A DNA stretch of 64,000 nucleotides from Tolypeutes matacus. Taxonomy: Eukaryota > Chordata > Mammalia > Cingulata > Chlamyphoridae. The notes beneath the pieces were generated by a model that was not told the origin of the DNA, searched no databases, and worked only from the letters and a program-made list of their open reading frames with translations. The stretch's first letter is position 1. Each line of letters opens with the position of its first letter. Location of the stretch: the NCBI GenBank assembly GCA_026826555.1, contig JAKSZT010054335.1, positions 9,600,533 through 9,664,532 on the forward strand. Direction: 5' to 3'. The position numbers and the translations under genes are program-made. Positions 47,421 to 59,319 of this stretch are shown here, one piece after another.

Positions 47421-48926
47421 AATTAAACGCTCAGTGCCACCAGCTTTTGCCAGGTCGTCCACAAAGGTCACAGGAATCCCCTAAAAAAGTTCTTTGGGAT
47501 AATAAAACCTTCTGAGGAGCCCCACCCCCCAGGCACTCACTCATCTACGCTAGAAAAACCTGTCTGCTGAGCGGTTTAGACGTCCCCAGGGCAGGCAGCA
47601 TCTGCTCTGGACCTCAGAGGCTGAGCAGGAGGCCTCCGGAGGACCAGAGGCGGCTGCCAGGGCCACCACCGGCCGGTCCAGACGGCCCAGCGCTGCTTGA
47701 GGCAGGAGCCGGCGGTGTCCTCGGCGCTTGGCACCTGCGGCACCCAGACAACGCCGGCCGGGCCGAGCGCCCAGGAGGCACCCGCGGAGCGCAGGGCTGA
47801 CCGAGCCCGCAGCACGTTCGTTGTTTCTGAAGAGAGAAGGCAGAACTTTTCACTTTCTTCTTATTTGTTTGTTTGTCTCTGCCTTGCTTTTGCTTTATGT
47901 TTTCAAAGAAATAATAGGGTTCAAAAAATAGTACCAAAAGCTTTATAACATCCTTTGTTTCAACTTAAACCACCATCCCGCCCCACCCTCCGAAAGAAAC
48001 CGTTTTACCTGTTCTGGATGATTCGTCTCCTATCAGTCTCCACATTCCTAGGTAATTCTTACTAGATTTACCAAGTTGCCACCGTTTATTGACTTATGGT
48101 TGATGGGAATTGCCTTTAATGCCACCTGCCCCGGCCCCTTCCCCAGCACACCTAATGATGTCACAACTCCTAGCTGCGTCAGCGATAAACAGTGTTTCTG
48201 TTCTGACCATGCCAAGGATGGTCACTGCACAAGCAGCAAAGTGAGCCATAAACTTTTGCTCTGTATGAAGTCATCATCTTCCCACGAGCTCATCACCTGT
48301 GTACCAACCCTACTGCCCCCGCCCCAGCACGCCTTCTGATGTGTCAGTCACCCACCAGCAATTTTCTGTCGATGTGTTCCATCAAAGCCCCTTGTTTCCT
48401 GGACCTGTCTCCTGGGCTGGCCTTCCCTGGCGCTAAGCCACACATTGGCCTCCGCCAGCCCACCCGGGGCCCCTGTGGGATCCCCCTCCTGGCACTATTG
48501 TTCGGAGCCTCTGTTGGCTTCATCTATTGCTGATTTATGTCCCTGTTTGGTAGAGGGAGGTCTTTAGGGGAGCATGCAGGGGCCCTAAATCCTCCCAGTC
48601 CGTGCATTTCCAGAGTGTCTTCACTTTTCCCTTAGCTGAGCTGCAATTCAGTTTTCCTCAGAAAGCTCAAGGCATTTATTTCTCTTTTTGCTGCTAGCAT
48701 CCAACTTAATGCTTTCTACAAGGTTTTTGCCCACAAACTTATTTTTTAACTATTTTATTTGGCTATATAACACTTTTAATTTAAAAGAGCTCTTCTTCAT
48801 TCCCTTTTTTATAGCACCTTTTTCTTACTTTATGAAAACAAGTAAGGTTTTTAAGGATGAATGATAGAACGACCAGTTTGTCCCCGTGTGCCAGGGACTG
48901 TCCTGGTTTTAAAACGGAAAGTCCTG
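47421..48926. other. Unique noncoding DNA
   Basis: GC-rich at 47580-47820, AT-rich at 48640-48800. No gene or repeat family recognised. A (TTTG)n run lies at about 47860-47876. Confidence 0.4.
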
Positions 48927-49145
48927 CCACGGGCTGAATCGTGTCCCCCGTGACACGCTGTATCCCAGAACCCTGTCCTCTGGGTGTGAACCTATTCGTG
49001 AGTGGGATCTTGGAGAGCCGATGGGGAGGAGGCCAGACTGGACCAGGGTGGCCCGAACCATATGGCCCACGGCACAGCGGAGAGACGGCCGGGACGGAGG
49101 CCGACACGTGGCCTTGGACTTCCAGCCCCGAAGCTGCTGTTTAGG
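48927..49145 (+). mobile_element. MaLR (MLT1-like) LTR, 5' part
   Basis: 'tgccacgggctgaatcgtgtcccccg' is the typical start of an MLT1-type LTR, followed by 'cctctgggtgtgaacctattcg', 'gaggccagactggaccagggtgg' and 'ccttggacttccagcc'. The terminal part is lost or too diverged to see. Confidence 0.75.
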
Positions 49146-49930
49146 CCAGCAAGAGGAGGCGTGTGTGGCAGCGGCCCTGGCAAAGCCGGGCGTCCCTTGT
49201 CCCCGGCAGAGCGGACGGGGCCCCTAATCGTCTTCCCTCCCCAGCGGCTTCCGACACTCGTGTCCTCCTGGCCCTCTTTCGGCGTTGTTTTCCGTTCCCG
49301 CTCCTCTCCCTGTTGGAGTCTGGTGGTTTGTGCCTCTCGTTCAATGTGGAGTGAGGTGTTTCAAAGCCGAGCGGACGCTGGGTGCTCTTGGCTGCAAAGC
49401 TGCCGCTGGGCAGCCAGCCTGGCCCGGAGGCCCCTCCGAGCCTCTGCCTGGGACCCGGGAGCAGGGCTGGGAAGGCGGCCATTCGGTGGGCAGAACAGGA
49501 CCCCTGTGTCCAGCCCTGCCCCCCAACCTCCGCCAGACGGGCATCCAAGCCCCGGCAGTAAGACAAACGTCCAGCTCTGGCTACGCGTCATGGGCAGGGC
49601 ACACGAGGGCCCACCCCCAAAGCGCAGCCTTCCAGCGTCCGCCCACCCCACCCTGTGGGTCTGCTTCCCTGTGTCTGCTCCTCTCCACGCCAACTGCTGG
49701 GAATCCCTGTCTGCCGTGGTCTCCTCTGTCCTTCTTCTGTTTTTATGGAAAAGTATCGTTTTTAAAATTCTTTGGTTATTTCATTGGGATGTCAATGTGG
49801 ATGAGAAGATTGAACTGCAATCTTTTTAAAGCTTTCCTTTGGTCTTTTATACCCTTCTGAATTACTGCATTTTTATTTAGCTTGTTAATTATTTAAAATA
49901 GAGACATTTCTATTTGCTTTAAAAAGCAGG
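49146..49930. other. Unique noncoding DNA
   Basis: Mixed, GC-rich at 49380-49660. The 275-codon frame (49002-49829) begins inside the LTR and overlaps conflicting frames. It is not taken as a gene. Confidence 0.4.
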
Positions 49931-50880
49931 GGTGACGGGTACCAGGGGCATCCCTGTTTCCGGGGTGCCAGAGGGAGGGGAGCCGCCGGCCCCTCGGCTC
50001 AGCCTTGGCCCCACGGGCTGCTGCTCCACTGAAGGCCACGCGTTGGTGCTGGCGGGAGCCCTGCGCCCGCGACACCTTCCTGGACATCAGAGAGAGACAG
50101 GCGGGGCAAACTCGTCCTCACTTGGTGCTCCTGGGCGAGGCCAGGCGAGGCCGGCGCCTGCCTCTGTCACTGGAGGAAGAGGCCCGAGCCGGGCCAGCAG
50201 CAGTGGCTCCGCTCCGTGTCGACGCGCCCCATCCCTCCAGGGTCCTCGTCAGCCCTGCCATGTCTGCCCAGCGGGGAGGAGGCCCCCTGCACCCCCCTCA
50301 CGGGTAGATCCCCCCATCTTGGGGCAGAAGAGGCGTCAGGGGCACCAGAAGTGGAGGCAGCTGAGGCCGCAGCAGCCAGAGAGGCAAGAGAGGGGAGGAA
50401 GAGTCCCTCTCTCCCATGGGTGGGCCGGTCTCTCCCATGGGTGGGCCGGTCTCTCCCATGGGTGGGCCGGTCCCGTGGCTGAGCTGGAAGCGGCCCCAGC
50501 AGCAGGTGCTGGATCTCGGGGGCCCCGGGGCTCCGATGGCACAGCTCCAGCAGATGCCGCCAGGGGGCAACACAGAAGGGGCCATCCCAGAGCCACTGCC
50601 ACCCAGCACCCCCCGCGTGAGCCCCCCCTTCCTGCTCCCCAGCCCTCAGCTCACAAGCAGGAGCTGGAGGGGTTGTGTGCAAACCCGCCTTCACGGCCCA
50701 CTAAAAAGGAAAAAGTGGATGGCGGCATCTCTTTCTCTCGCAGCGCTCCTTCCTGAGGAAGCCGCGAAGCACGTGGGCCTCTGCGGCCGAGAGCGGAGCC
50801 CCACGTGTGGCCCGAGGGGCAGGCCCGTGAGTGGCCCGGGCAGGCGGCCCTGCTCCCCGCAGCCCACTCCGACCTAGCCG
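49930..50880. other. GC-rich block with a 21-bp tandem repeat
   Basis: CpG-containing GC-rich sequence with frames on both strands of up to 274 codons (49932-50756). The longest frames are helped by the 21-bp repeat at 50408-50470 and no domain is seen. Confidence 0.4.
50408..50470 (+). repeat. 21-bp tandem repeat, three perfect copies
   Basis: Units at 50408-50428, 50429-50449 and 50450-50470 contain TCTCCCATGGGTGGGCCGG and are identical. The period is seven codons. CCATGG and a G-run recur in each unit. Confidence 0.95.
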
Positions 50881-51479
50881 TGGGCTTAGCCCTGCAGCGA
50901 GAAGGAAAATCAACGGTGTAGGGTGGAGTTGTGACAGGGAAACATACATAGAAGACAGGAAAACAATAAAGAATGCATTTTTGAAAAGCCAGCTAAATCT
51001 CATTAACAATAGCTTATTCCAGGTGTGTTGAAACAGAACATGAAAAATCAGAATAAGCTGTTACAACTTCGGAGCTATGGATGAATCTAAAAGTGCAAAA
51101 AGCAGAGGCAACATGAAAAATATTCGTTCCACTGTCTTTTCATTAATACTTCTGTTGTTTTCCATGCCATGCCCCAAATGAAACACTGTTCCTACATTTC
51201 CAAGAAAAGATTTCCCAAGCAAAAGCGAAATAATTTGGGATAAGAAAATAGGACTGTTGGCTAAATATAAGGAACCGTATAGAATGAGCGTTTTGGTAAA
51301 CCGTCGACTGTGGAGGCTGGCGGTTTGAAGCGGGAAGGAAACGAGCGCCCAGAGCCTGCAGCCAGGTGGGCCTCTCCAGTGCATCTGCGCAGGCGCAAAC
51401 CAAACTGGCAGATTCAGCCGTTGTTCTAAAATTTGCATGTTTCCTAATTAAATTTTGCCTAACTTTTCTTGCAGTCTCA
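50881..51479. other. AT-rich unique DNA
   Basis: No gene or repeat recognised. CpG-poor from 50940 to 51290. Confidence 0.35.
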
Positions 51480-51640
51480 CTGTGCATTTATTGAGACTTT
51501 CCGTGTTCCCTGCACTGGGGTAAATGCCGACAGTGGGAGGAAATAAGGCCCCGACCCTGTTCTTAAGAATCACAGAGCCTGGCTTGGGCAACAGAAACGT
51601 AAACCAAAAATTTGAGGGCGAAATGCTCAGTGCTCCAGTC
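51480..51640 (-). mobile_element. L2 3' end relic (antisense)
   Basis: 'gtgcatttattgagactttccgtgttccctgcactggggtaaatg' and 'ccgaccctgttcttaag' match the antisense of the L2 terminus ('gtgcctgg...caataaatat' and 'gagggcagggac' regions). Diverged. Confidence 0.5.
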
Positions 51641-52229
51641 ACCCGAAGCACAGCGCCCCGGGGACAGCGCTCGGCTCGCCGCGGCCTGTCTCGTGCTCAG
51701 AGGCCTCAAGTCCCTGGCGATCAGCACCTTCTGAGGCCCGTGTAGCTGTGAACTCCCGTGTAGACGTGGGCAGTTTCCCTGCCTGGGGTGGGCAGAGCCC
51801 GCACGGGAGAGGGTCCCTGGCCAGAGCCTCTGGGGAGCTCGTTTCCTTCCGGCTCCTAATCGTCAAACTTCCAAAGCCGACGATTTACAGAAATATTTAC
51901 TCTACATGTTCTATTATATTTAGGGCACAAGTACGTCTTCTTTGGGGTATATCGTATCCCAAAAGGTCTTACCGCATTGTCTTCCCAGCCTGGCATTTGG
52001 CTTAACTTTGGAACATGGTCGAGCCTCTCTAACTTTTTGTTTCTGTTTCTCCAGCAGGGAATTGAGAAGCTAATACTACCCTGAAATTAACAATGGTTAA
52101 ATGATAAATTAAACAAGGGGCACAAATGCTTGAAGTAAGAGGGAAAAAACCATTATAGATGATGAAAGTGATGGGGGGGCGATTACTAGCAAGCATCACC
52201 GCAAGGCTCATTCTCTTGCGGCTGCGTCT
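51641..52229. other. Unique noncoding DNA
   Basis: No gene or repeat recognised. Confidence 0.35.
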
Positions 52230-52375
52230 CAGTTTTCATGGGCACACAAATTACCTGGGGGTCATGTAAGACGCAGGTTCTGATTCAGGAAGTCCGAGGC
52301 GTGTGCAACAAGCTCCCAAATACGCCAGTGCTCCCGCTCCAGGGTCTACACTTTGAGTAGCAAACTTTAAGCGAC
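52230..52375. mobile_element. hAT-Charlie relic (MER5A-like)
   Basis: 'caaattacctgggggtcatg', 'gcaggttctgattcaggaag', 'acaagctccc' and 'ctacactttgagtagc' follow a MER5A-type element in order, including the similar ends in inverted orientation. Confidence 0.6.
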
Positions 52376-52884
52376 TTCAGACTGTGCTGTGAAAGGGGAT
52401 GTGACCTCCGTGATATCTAAATGTGCATTTACTTATCAGCAACACTAAAACATTATTTAAGATGGCAGTCATCAAATGTTTTGGTCTCAGAATCCCTTTT
52501 ACAAATTTAAAAATTATTGAAGAAACAAAAAATCTTAATTATGCCTGTTTTTACTATATTTGAAATTAAAACTGCAAGAATTGTTAAATAGGAATTCATA
52601 CGCACATATCCCTTCCTACCCATCATTCCAGACCATGGAGCCCCCAGAAAGCTCCACGGTGCACCCCGGAGAGAATGAGGGTGGAAAGCCGCTAGCGTCT
52701 TCGTGTCACTGTGAAAACAGTTTTCCCCGCACTGGCCCCGATTCGAGCACTGTGCTTTCAGGGCACACAGCGGAACCACAGATTCAACTAAACCAGATAA
52801 TAACCTAAAGTCTCAGGACTCACTCACAGATGCCTTTTTTGGAACCTAATACCCGTGGATGCAGGCTCTGCCTACTAGGAGCAC
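52376..52884. other. Unique noncoding DNA
   Basis: No gene or repeat recognised. Confidence 0.35.
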
Positions 52885-52990
52885 GTGGTCAGGGTGGCTG
52901 TTCTCAACCTTGGGAACTTTTTAAAATACCAGTGGGGGCCACCCAAAACCAATCAAGCGGTGTCTCCGGAAGATCTTTTTAAAGCTCACC
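52885..52990. mobile_element. Probable hAT-type fragment
   Basis: 'ggctgttctcaaccttggg' and 'ctttttaaaatacc' followed by 'ggtgtctccgg' resemble the end of a MER-class hAT element. Short. Confidence 0.4.
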
Positions 52991-54269
52991 TGACGGGCAG
53001 CCGAGGTTGAAGGCCGCTGGGTGAAGCTGGCAGGACCTCAGCTACTGCTGGGGGTCCTGAAAGAGTGTGTTCACCTCCAAGACTAGCGCTTTTGCATCCA
53101 GGACAGGGGCCCCCTGAGAGCGTGCCGAGACAGCCGCACCAGCAGCCCGGCTTGCCACGAGGCACCAGCACTGCGCCGCCGTGAAGACAGAAAACGAGAT
53201 TCACGAGCAGAGTCCTTGGAGAAGGAGCAGAGCCACCACAGCCAACGTGCCCGTGACGTCACGCAAAGACACGGTGTAGACACCGAGTAACGCTGTGGAG
53301 AGCTGGTCAGCGTGGAAAAATTCAAGGACTCTTCCCAGCTGGCCACCTACACTGACTGACGCAGTCAGACAATGACCAAGCTGCCTCGTGTCAGGCTGAC
53401 AAGGTGATGCTCAAAGCAAGCCGCGGAGCGGTGCAGAAGAGAAGCCGATGGTCAGGCCCAGCGCGGCCCCCACCTGCACAGCCGGCGCGCTCAGCTCTGC
53501 GGCAGACGCCATCTCCTGCCTCTTGTTCCCACTGCTCCCTCCATGAAAACTGAGTCTTCAAGATGTTTCACCTGAAATTTAGATGGTCCTCCTCGGCTCC
53601 CTGCAGTCATCAGTCTAACCACTGACCAGAAGAGAAACAGCTCGCTTTGTGTTGTAGAGACAGGCAGAGTAGTTCCAGCATTTTTTAACACTGTCAAAAC
53701 CATGTGTCCTTTCATTTAGAATACTGCTGGAATTGTAGCAAATGAAAAAATGGCAGTTAGAATATACCAGCATTGTAAAAAATGACAGAGTAAGACAACA
53801 AGGAGAATAAATAGAAATGTAAGTTCCATCCATGACAATACCAGGAGGTATGTGCAATTCCGAACCATAACGTCTAGGAAGAGCTGACAAAAGCGGTGAC
53901 CAAAATACCAACAGAATGCTCACAACAGCGGGTCTCAGAGAAAGAGAAAAGTCCTCAGAGGGACAAAGCCAATGGCCCCTTGTTGGGGACGCTGGACGCC
54001 CCCCCCCTGGAGCTCCAGGAAGCTGGGAGCTAAGGCTGAATGGAGGCGGCCAGACCAGGGCCCGTGCGGGAAGCACCGGCCAGCGGCTGGTGGGGAGGAG
54101 GGCGCTGACCTCAGGACGCAGAAGCACACAGCCGTGGCCCGACAGCAAGCGCGCCACTGGCCCTTCCTGCAACACAAACGGCCGGCCCAGCAGAAGTCAT
54201 CTCCTTCACAGGTGCCACGGTGGGTGAGACAGGTGGGGCAGGTGTGGGGAGGGGGTGAAACAAATTTAA
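52991..54269. other. Unique noncoding DNA
   Basis: No gene or repeat family recognised. GC-rich at 53960-54250, where frames on both strands overlap without a domain. Confidence 0.4.
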
Positions 54270-55025
54270 AATAGAACTGAAAGCACTTAAAACAGAAGAA
54301 AAGTGCATTGAACAAATGGAATTTTTGACTAAATATACCACCAAAAATTTTTTAATCTTCTCTAAATCAAGAGCATAAAGTAGAAATGCAAAAGCTCAGA
54401 GAAGCTGTGGCAGGACAACAGACAGAGAAGAAACATGAGCTAGCATAACTCAAAAAGAAAGTGAAATTGAAAATTAAAATGATCCCCCAAAACAAAAGCC
54501 AAACTGGAAGCAAACAGAAAAGAATTACAGTAAGGATTATAAAAGACAGAACTGAGAAAAGACAGAGTATAAGGATTTCAGGGTGTGTGTGTATGGGTGT
54601 GTGTGTGTGTGATAGAGAGAGAGAGACAGAGAGACAGAGAGACAGAGACAGAGAGAGACAGAGAGAGACAGAGAGAGACAGAGAGAGGGAGGAGAGTCAA
54701 AGGAGTAACTGGTGTCCCTGAATAAGGGAAAATATCGTGGAAGTGCAAAATATTTACTTAAACAATTTTTTTTTAACTTTCAAGAATTAAAAGAAGAGCT
54801 GATACTACACATTGAAGTGACATTTATGGTCCCAGGAAAAACTGACATAGAAGAATAAATGCTGAGACAGCCTAGTAAAGTTACTGGGCTTCAGAGATAA
54901 AATATCAAATCACCCAAAGTAGAGGGAAAAAACCTCATGATGTACTCAGGCTACTTCCCAGGTAAATTCGCTGCTGAAGGACAGTCAATAACGTCTACGA
55001 CGTCCTCAGTGAAAGAAAGTGACCG
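54270..55025 (+). mobile_element. L1/HAL1-type ORF1-region fragment
   Basis: A-rich strand with 'aggagtaactggtgtccctgaataag', 'attgaagtgacatttatggtccc', 'gaaaaactgacatagaag' and 'ttactgggcttcagagataaa'. This succession is known from ORF1 regions of HAL1 and old L1. It is interrupted by a TG/GA microsatellite and ends where an antisense L1 begins (about 55030). Confidence 0.55.
54585..54695 (+). repeat. (TG)n-(GA)n-(GACA)n compound microsatellite
   Basis: A short TG run followed by GA and GACAGA units over about 90 bases. It creates a low-complexity Arg/Glu-rich frame that is not a gene. Confidence 0.95.
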
Positions 55026-55029
55026 AAGA

Positions 55030-56040
55030 ATTTTATTCTTTTTTTTTAATTTTTAAAAGTTATTTATTTTTTGTTTTCACAAACCCTTCCCCCTCCCCCT
55101 CCCCCCAAACCCCTCCTTCCCGGGTGATGTCTATTTCCAGTCGTCTCTCAGCAGTGATGCCATACAATTTCTGTCCTTATGGGTCGTGGTTTCACTGAGC
55201 ATAACATTTGCGAGGTTTACAGGTTCTTTCGGGTCGCAGCATGTCTCAGAACTTCAGTTTTCCTTATGGACAAACACTATTCCATTGTACGTATGATCCA
55301 CGCTCTGTTTATCCATTCGCTGTTGGCAGACACTGGGGTTATTTCCAGCTTTGGGATACTGTGAAAAACCCTGTTCCAAACACTGGGGTACCAGCACCTG
55401 CTTATGGCCCTGCTTTCACTCTCCTTGGGCAGGGTCAGATGGTAATTCTGTACGTAGCTTTTTGAGAATCTGCCGTATTATCATCCACAGCAGCTGCACC
55501 ATTTTACTTTCCACCAACAATGCCCTGGAGTTGCCATTTCTTCTCATCCTCTCCAACTCTTGTTATTTTTCATTTATAAAAATAACTGACATATCTCACT
55601 GTGGTTTTGATTTGCATTTCCTCGATGGTTAATGATGTTGAGCATCTTTTCATGCATTTATTGGCCATGGTATATCTTCTTTGGAGAAATGTCTATTCAA
55701 GCCCTTTGCCCACTTTTCACTCAGGCTGTCTGCCTTTTTGTCATTGCGTGGTAAAAGTCCTTTATCTATTCTGGGTATTAAACCCCTATCGCATATGTGG
55801 TATGAAACTATTTTCTCCCATTCTGTAGGCTGTCTTTTCACTTTCTTGATAATTTCAATCAATGCACATTTTTTTAATTTTGATGAAATCAAATTTAAAA
55901 TTAAATTAAATTTATTTTAAATTAAAATTGCTGCTCATGCTTTTGGCGCCATACCCCAGAGCGCATTGCTGAGTCCCAGATCATGAGGACGCCCCTATAT
56001 TATCTTCCAAGAGTTCTACAGTTTTAGCGCAAGAATTCGT
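55030..56040 (-). mobile_element. L1 ORF2 C-terminal region (antisense)
   Basis: Plus-strand landmarks of antisense L1 in order: poly(T)-rich left end, a C-rich 'ccttccccctccccctcc' 3'-UTR tract, 'ccattgtacgtatgatcc', 'tttatccattcgctg', 'ccaccaacaatgccctgg', 'gtggttttgatttgcatttcctcgatgg', 'gatgttgagcatcttttcatg' and 'cttttggcgccatacccc'. It lies at the right edge of the ORF1-type fragment, probably inserted there. Confidence 0.85.
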
Positions 56041-56579
56041 TCTTTGCATGGCCACCTCATCCTCGTTTACCAGGACTGCCCCAGCCTTAGCTCGAGAGCC
56101 CCACACCCCAGGAAACTCCTTGGGCGTGGGCAGAGCTTCTCACGGGTCCGTGTGGCACTTATTACAATGCCAAGTGCTAGACAATGAGAAACAACATTCC
56201 AAACTGTAGACATAATACAGGTAATGTTTGCTGATTACATGAATAAATCTAGAACTTACACAAAACTTAAAAATAGAAAAATCTCTACTGCCTGCCCATT
56301 TGAAAACTTTCTCTTAAATGACTCTTGTGGCAAGGGAAAATCAAAACATGAATCGTAAAATGTTTAGAGACAAGGACCCTCGTTCCATGTAAAGCCGTGC
56401 CCGGGAAGAAGATCTGTGGTTTTCAGTGGTTTTCAGTGCGTGCAGCCAGGACGGGGAGGGGCAGGGGCGGGCCCACCATGCCCCAGGAACGCGCCCAAAA
56501 CTATAGCAGCAGCAGGCAGCCTGCGGCGGGCAGAGTCGCACAGCGAGACCTGGCAGGATTTGCCCCAGAGGCGGGAAAT
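56041..56579. other. Unique noncoding DNA
   Basis: No gene or repeat recognised. Confidence 0.35.
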
Positions 56580-57140
56580 TAATTTAATAGTGGAAAACCA
56601 ACGTAATTCACCACATTAACAGACTGAGAAGGAAAAGCACCTGATCCTTCCAAAAAATGAAGACAGCACATTTGACAAAATTCAACATGCAGTCAAGATT
56701 CAACAAACAAACAAACGAAGGAAACGTCTCCCAGCAAACCAGGGCCTGGGAGGGAAACTTCCTCAACCCACACTCTGGTGACGGTCCCCGAAAGCTACAG
56801 TCAATCCTAATGGGAAATTTTTAACGTTTTTCCCCAAGGCTTGAGAACAAGGCGAGCAGCCGCCTCCCCACTTTCACTGAGCTTTGTCCTGGAGGCCCTA
56901 ACTTTGCTCCACGACAAACCAAGGCAGAAACACCAGAGAAGAAGTAAAACACGCCGCACTTGTAGATGGCATGATAGTTTGTGTACAAAGAGCTAAAAAA
57001 ATCCACAAATTACAACAACTGATAAGGTTAAAAATTATTTTACAGCAAAATAAAGTAAAACTCCATCTACAATAATGCTTTAAAAATCTCAAAATAAGTA
57101 CTGAAGAAGAAATTCCACAAAAGTCATGAAAACTTGCGGA
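56580..57140 (+). mobile_element. L1 ORF2 reverse-transcriptase fragment
   Basis: 'cgtaattcaccacattaacagactgag', 'catttgacaaaattcaacatgc', 'caatcctaatgggaa' and 'gtagatggcatgatagtttg' follow the L1 reverse-transcriptase core. The last stretch stands where FADD should be, so the catalytic site is mutated (V-D-G reading). It stops at about 57140, where a CpG-rich block begins. Confidence 0.75.
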
Positions 57141-57144
57141 AGAA

Positions 57145-57985
57145 ATGCACTCACGCCCACCGATGCCCTGGCGGCGCTGGAGAGGGGCCCGAGGGGCGCT
57201 CCTGCCCCGGCTGGGTGGCCCTGGCCCCTGCCCCGCGAAGCCCCCCAGGGGAAAGAGGCTGTCGCCGGTGCCCGTGGGGGCGGCGGGTCTGGCTGAGGCC
57301 TTCCAAGGACGCCCACCCAAGCCCCTTCCCGCACCGGCCGCGCTCCCTCCGTGCCCCTGGCGAGGCGCGAGGCCGTGAGCAGGCGCTGGCGCTGGGGCGC
57401 GGCTCGGCTCGGCCCCCTGGGCGGGAGCCGGGCAGGGGGCGCCCCCCTCCTTGCAGCGACGCGCTCCGCTGGGCCCAGGGCACGAGGGGCGTGCGCGACG
57501 CGGCGCTGCCACAAACCTTCACTTTGTAACAGACGCAACATCTGCAAAGCTCGAGAAAGCGAGGCACAGAGCCCCGAGCTCGGTGGTCTCCGCGTGCAGC
57601 CAGCTCGCCAACCCCTGCAGTCTAGGGGGGGTTTCCAAAGTCCCGTCTGGACGAGACAGCGCGCCAGGGGCCCTAGGCCTGCAGGGGAGGGCAACCCCTC
57701 AGCTCAGCCCACAGAGCCAGGGGCCCTGTATTGACCAAGAGGAAAAGAATGGCCAAAACGGCCCGCCCACTCCATGCTGCTCTGCGTACCTGCCCGCTGC
57801 CCGAAACCTGTGCACAAGTTGCTACCTGGCCTTGCAGACCCCAGCACACGACCACTTCACCGGCCACCCAGAGCAAGGGGCCCAAAGGAGCAGGGGCACC
57901 CCAGTGTGGCCAGACCCCAGGGGGGCCGACTGCCCAGGTCAGGGCACACACCCAGCTTCACGTCAGAGAGGAGAGAGGAATCTGT
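57145..57985. promoter_or_regulatory. CpG-rich block between two L1 pieces
   Basis: About 840 bases of GC-rich DNA with dense CpG (the 60-base rows at 57361 and 57481 hold about 8-10 CpGs each). It lies between same-strand L1 ORF2 pieces. Frames of about 200 codons on both strands (57089-57694 and 56898-57512 minus; 57451-58038 plus) overlap in conflict and show no domain. A CpG island with a promoter is possible, as is GC-rich filler. Confidence 0.5.
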
Positions 57986-57987
57986 GT

Positions 57988-59120
57988 GCCGGCAACGGGA
58001 GAAAATATTTGGAAACCACGTATCCAATAATGGATTAATATCCAGAATATATAAAGAAGTCCTTCAACTTAACAAAAGCACAAACAACCCAATTTAAAAA
58101 ACGGGCAAAAGAATGGAACAGACATCTCTCCAAAGGAGATATACAAATGGCCAGAAACCTGATGAAAAGATGCTCAACTTCATTAGCCACCAGGGAAACA
58201 CAAATCAAAACCACAGTAAGATACCCTTTCACACCCATTAGAATGGCTGCTTTAAAAAAAAACAAGAGAAAATAAGTGTTGGAGAGGATGCGGAGGACAG
58301 GAACACTCATTCCTTGCTGGTGGGAGTGTAGAATGGTGCAGCCACAGTGGGAGAGAGTCTGGCAGGTCCTCAGGAAGCTACGTATGGAGTTAGCATATGA
58401 TCGGGCAAGCCCACCGCTAAGCACAGACCCCAAAGCCTGAACGCAGGGACTCGAACAGAAGCTGGAGCACCGATGGTCACAGAATCACTCACAGTTGCCA
58501 AGAGATGGCAGCAGCCCAAGTGTCCACCAGCCGATGAACAGACAAATAGGAGGCGGCCTGCACGTGCGGCGCGTGCCGTTCAGCATGAGGATGAAGTCCT
58601 CACACCTGCACCGACGTGGCGGCCCTTGACGACGTCCTGTCGACTGGAATAAGCCGGGCACAGAAGGACAACTGGTCTGCGATCTCACTGATTTGAATAG
58701 GATAAGCAAACCCGCAGGGCCAGAAATAAACTATAGGCTACCAGGGGGTGGGGTGGGGACAGGGCATGGGAACTTTAGGCTCCCATTGGGAATGACGGGA
58801 ATGTTTGGTAATGGATGGTGGTGATGGCGGCACAACGCTGAGCTCAGTCAGCAGCATCGAAATACAGGTCTGAATGCGATTAAAAGGGGAAGTGTTAGAT
58901 CGTATGCATGGCAACAGAATAAAAATTTTGAAAAGAAATCCATGGAACTACACTACACAGTGAACCTGAAGGTATAAAACCGTACAATACATATAACTGC
59001 CCTGTACCTGTGTAACCACAGTGCCATAACATCAAAGGCACTCTCATCGGTTGTAACAAACATCCCACACCTGTGCAAGGTGCCGGGGACTTTATGGGCA
59101 ATTGCCCTCTCATAAAGAAA
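57988..59120 (+). mobile_element. L1 ORF2 end and 3' UTR
   Basis: 'gggagaaaatatttggaaacc' and 'ggattaatatccagaatatataaag', then 'gggaaacacaaatcaaaacc', 'gttggagaggatgcggag', and the 3' UTR with a G-rich tract at 58744-58764, 'ggcaacagaataaaaattttg' and 'ggttgtaacaaacatccc'. Frames are broken. It may be the continuation of the L1 at 56580-57140. Confidence 0.85.
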
Positions 59121-59319
59121 GAAACCATCCATGCCGCCTGAGGGCAGGTGTTACACAAGCCAGCGGAGCACTCACCCCTAAGCACCTGGATCTGCCTGTC
59201 TGGCTCCAGGCCCGGGTTTAAGGTGGGAACACTGAAACATCTCGGAGCGTGTCCCTGGCATCCCCTGCAATGTCTATCAGGAAAGTCACTAGCGGGTGGA
59301 TACAATACTTAAGTGAGCA

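Noticed and set aside
49002..49829. 275-codon plus-strand frame
   Set aside because: Starts inside an MLT1 LTR, overlaps conflicting frames, no domain.
49932..50756. 274-codon plus-strand frame
   Set aside because: GC-rich composition plus a 21-bp repeat. Other frames on both strands are also open, no domain.
54585..54721. Arg/Glu-rich protein frame
   Set aside because: It is a TG/GA microsatellite read as protein.
56898..57694. About 200-codon minus-strand frames
   Set aside because: They run across a CpG-rich block into L1 and LINE-derived sequence, with no domain.
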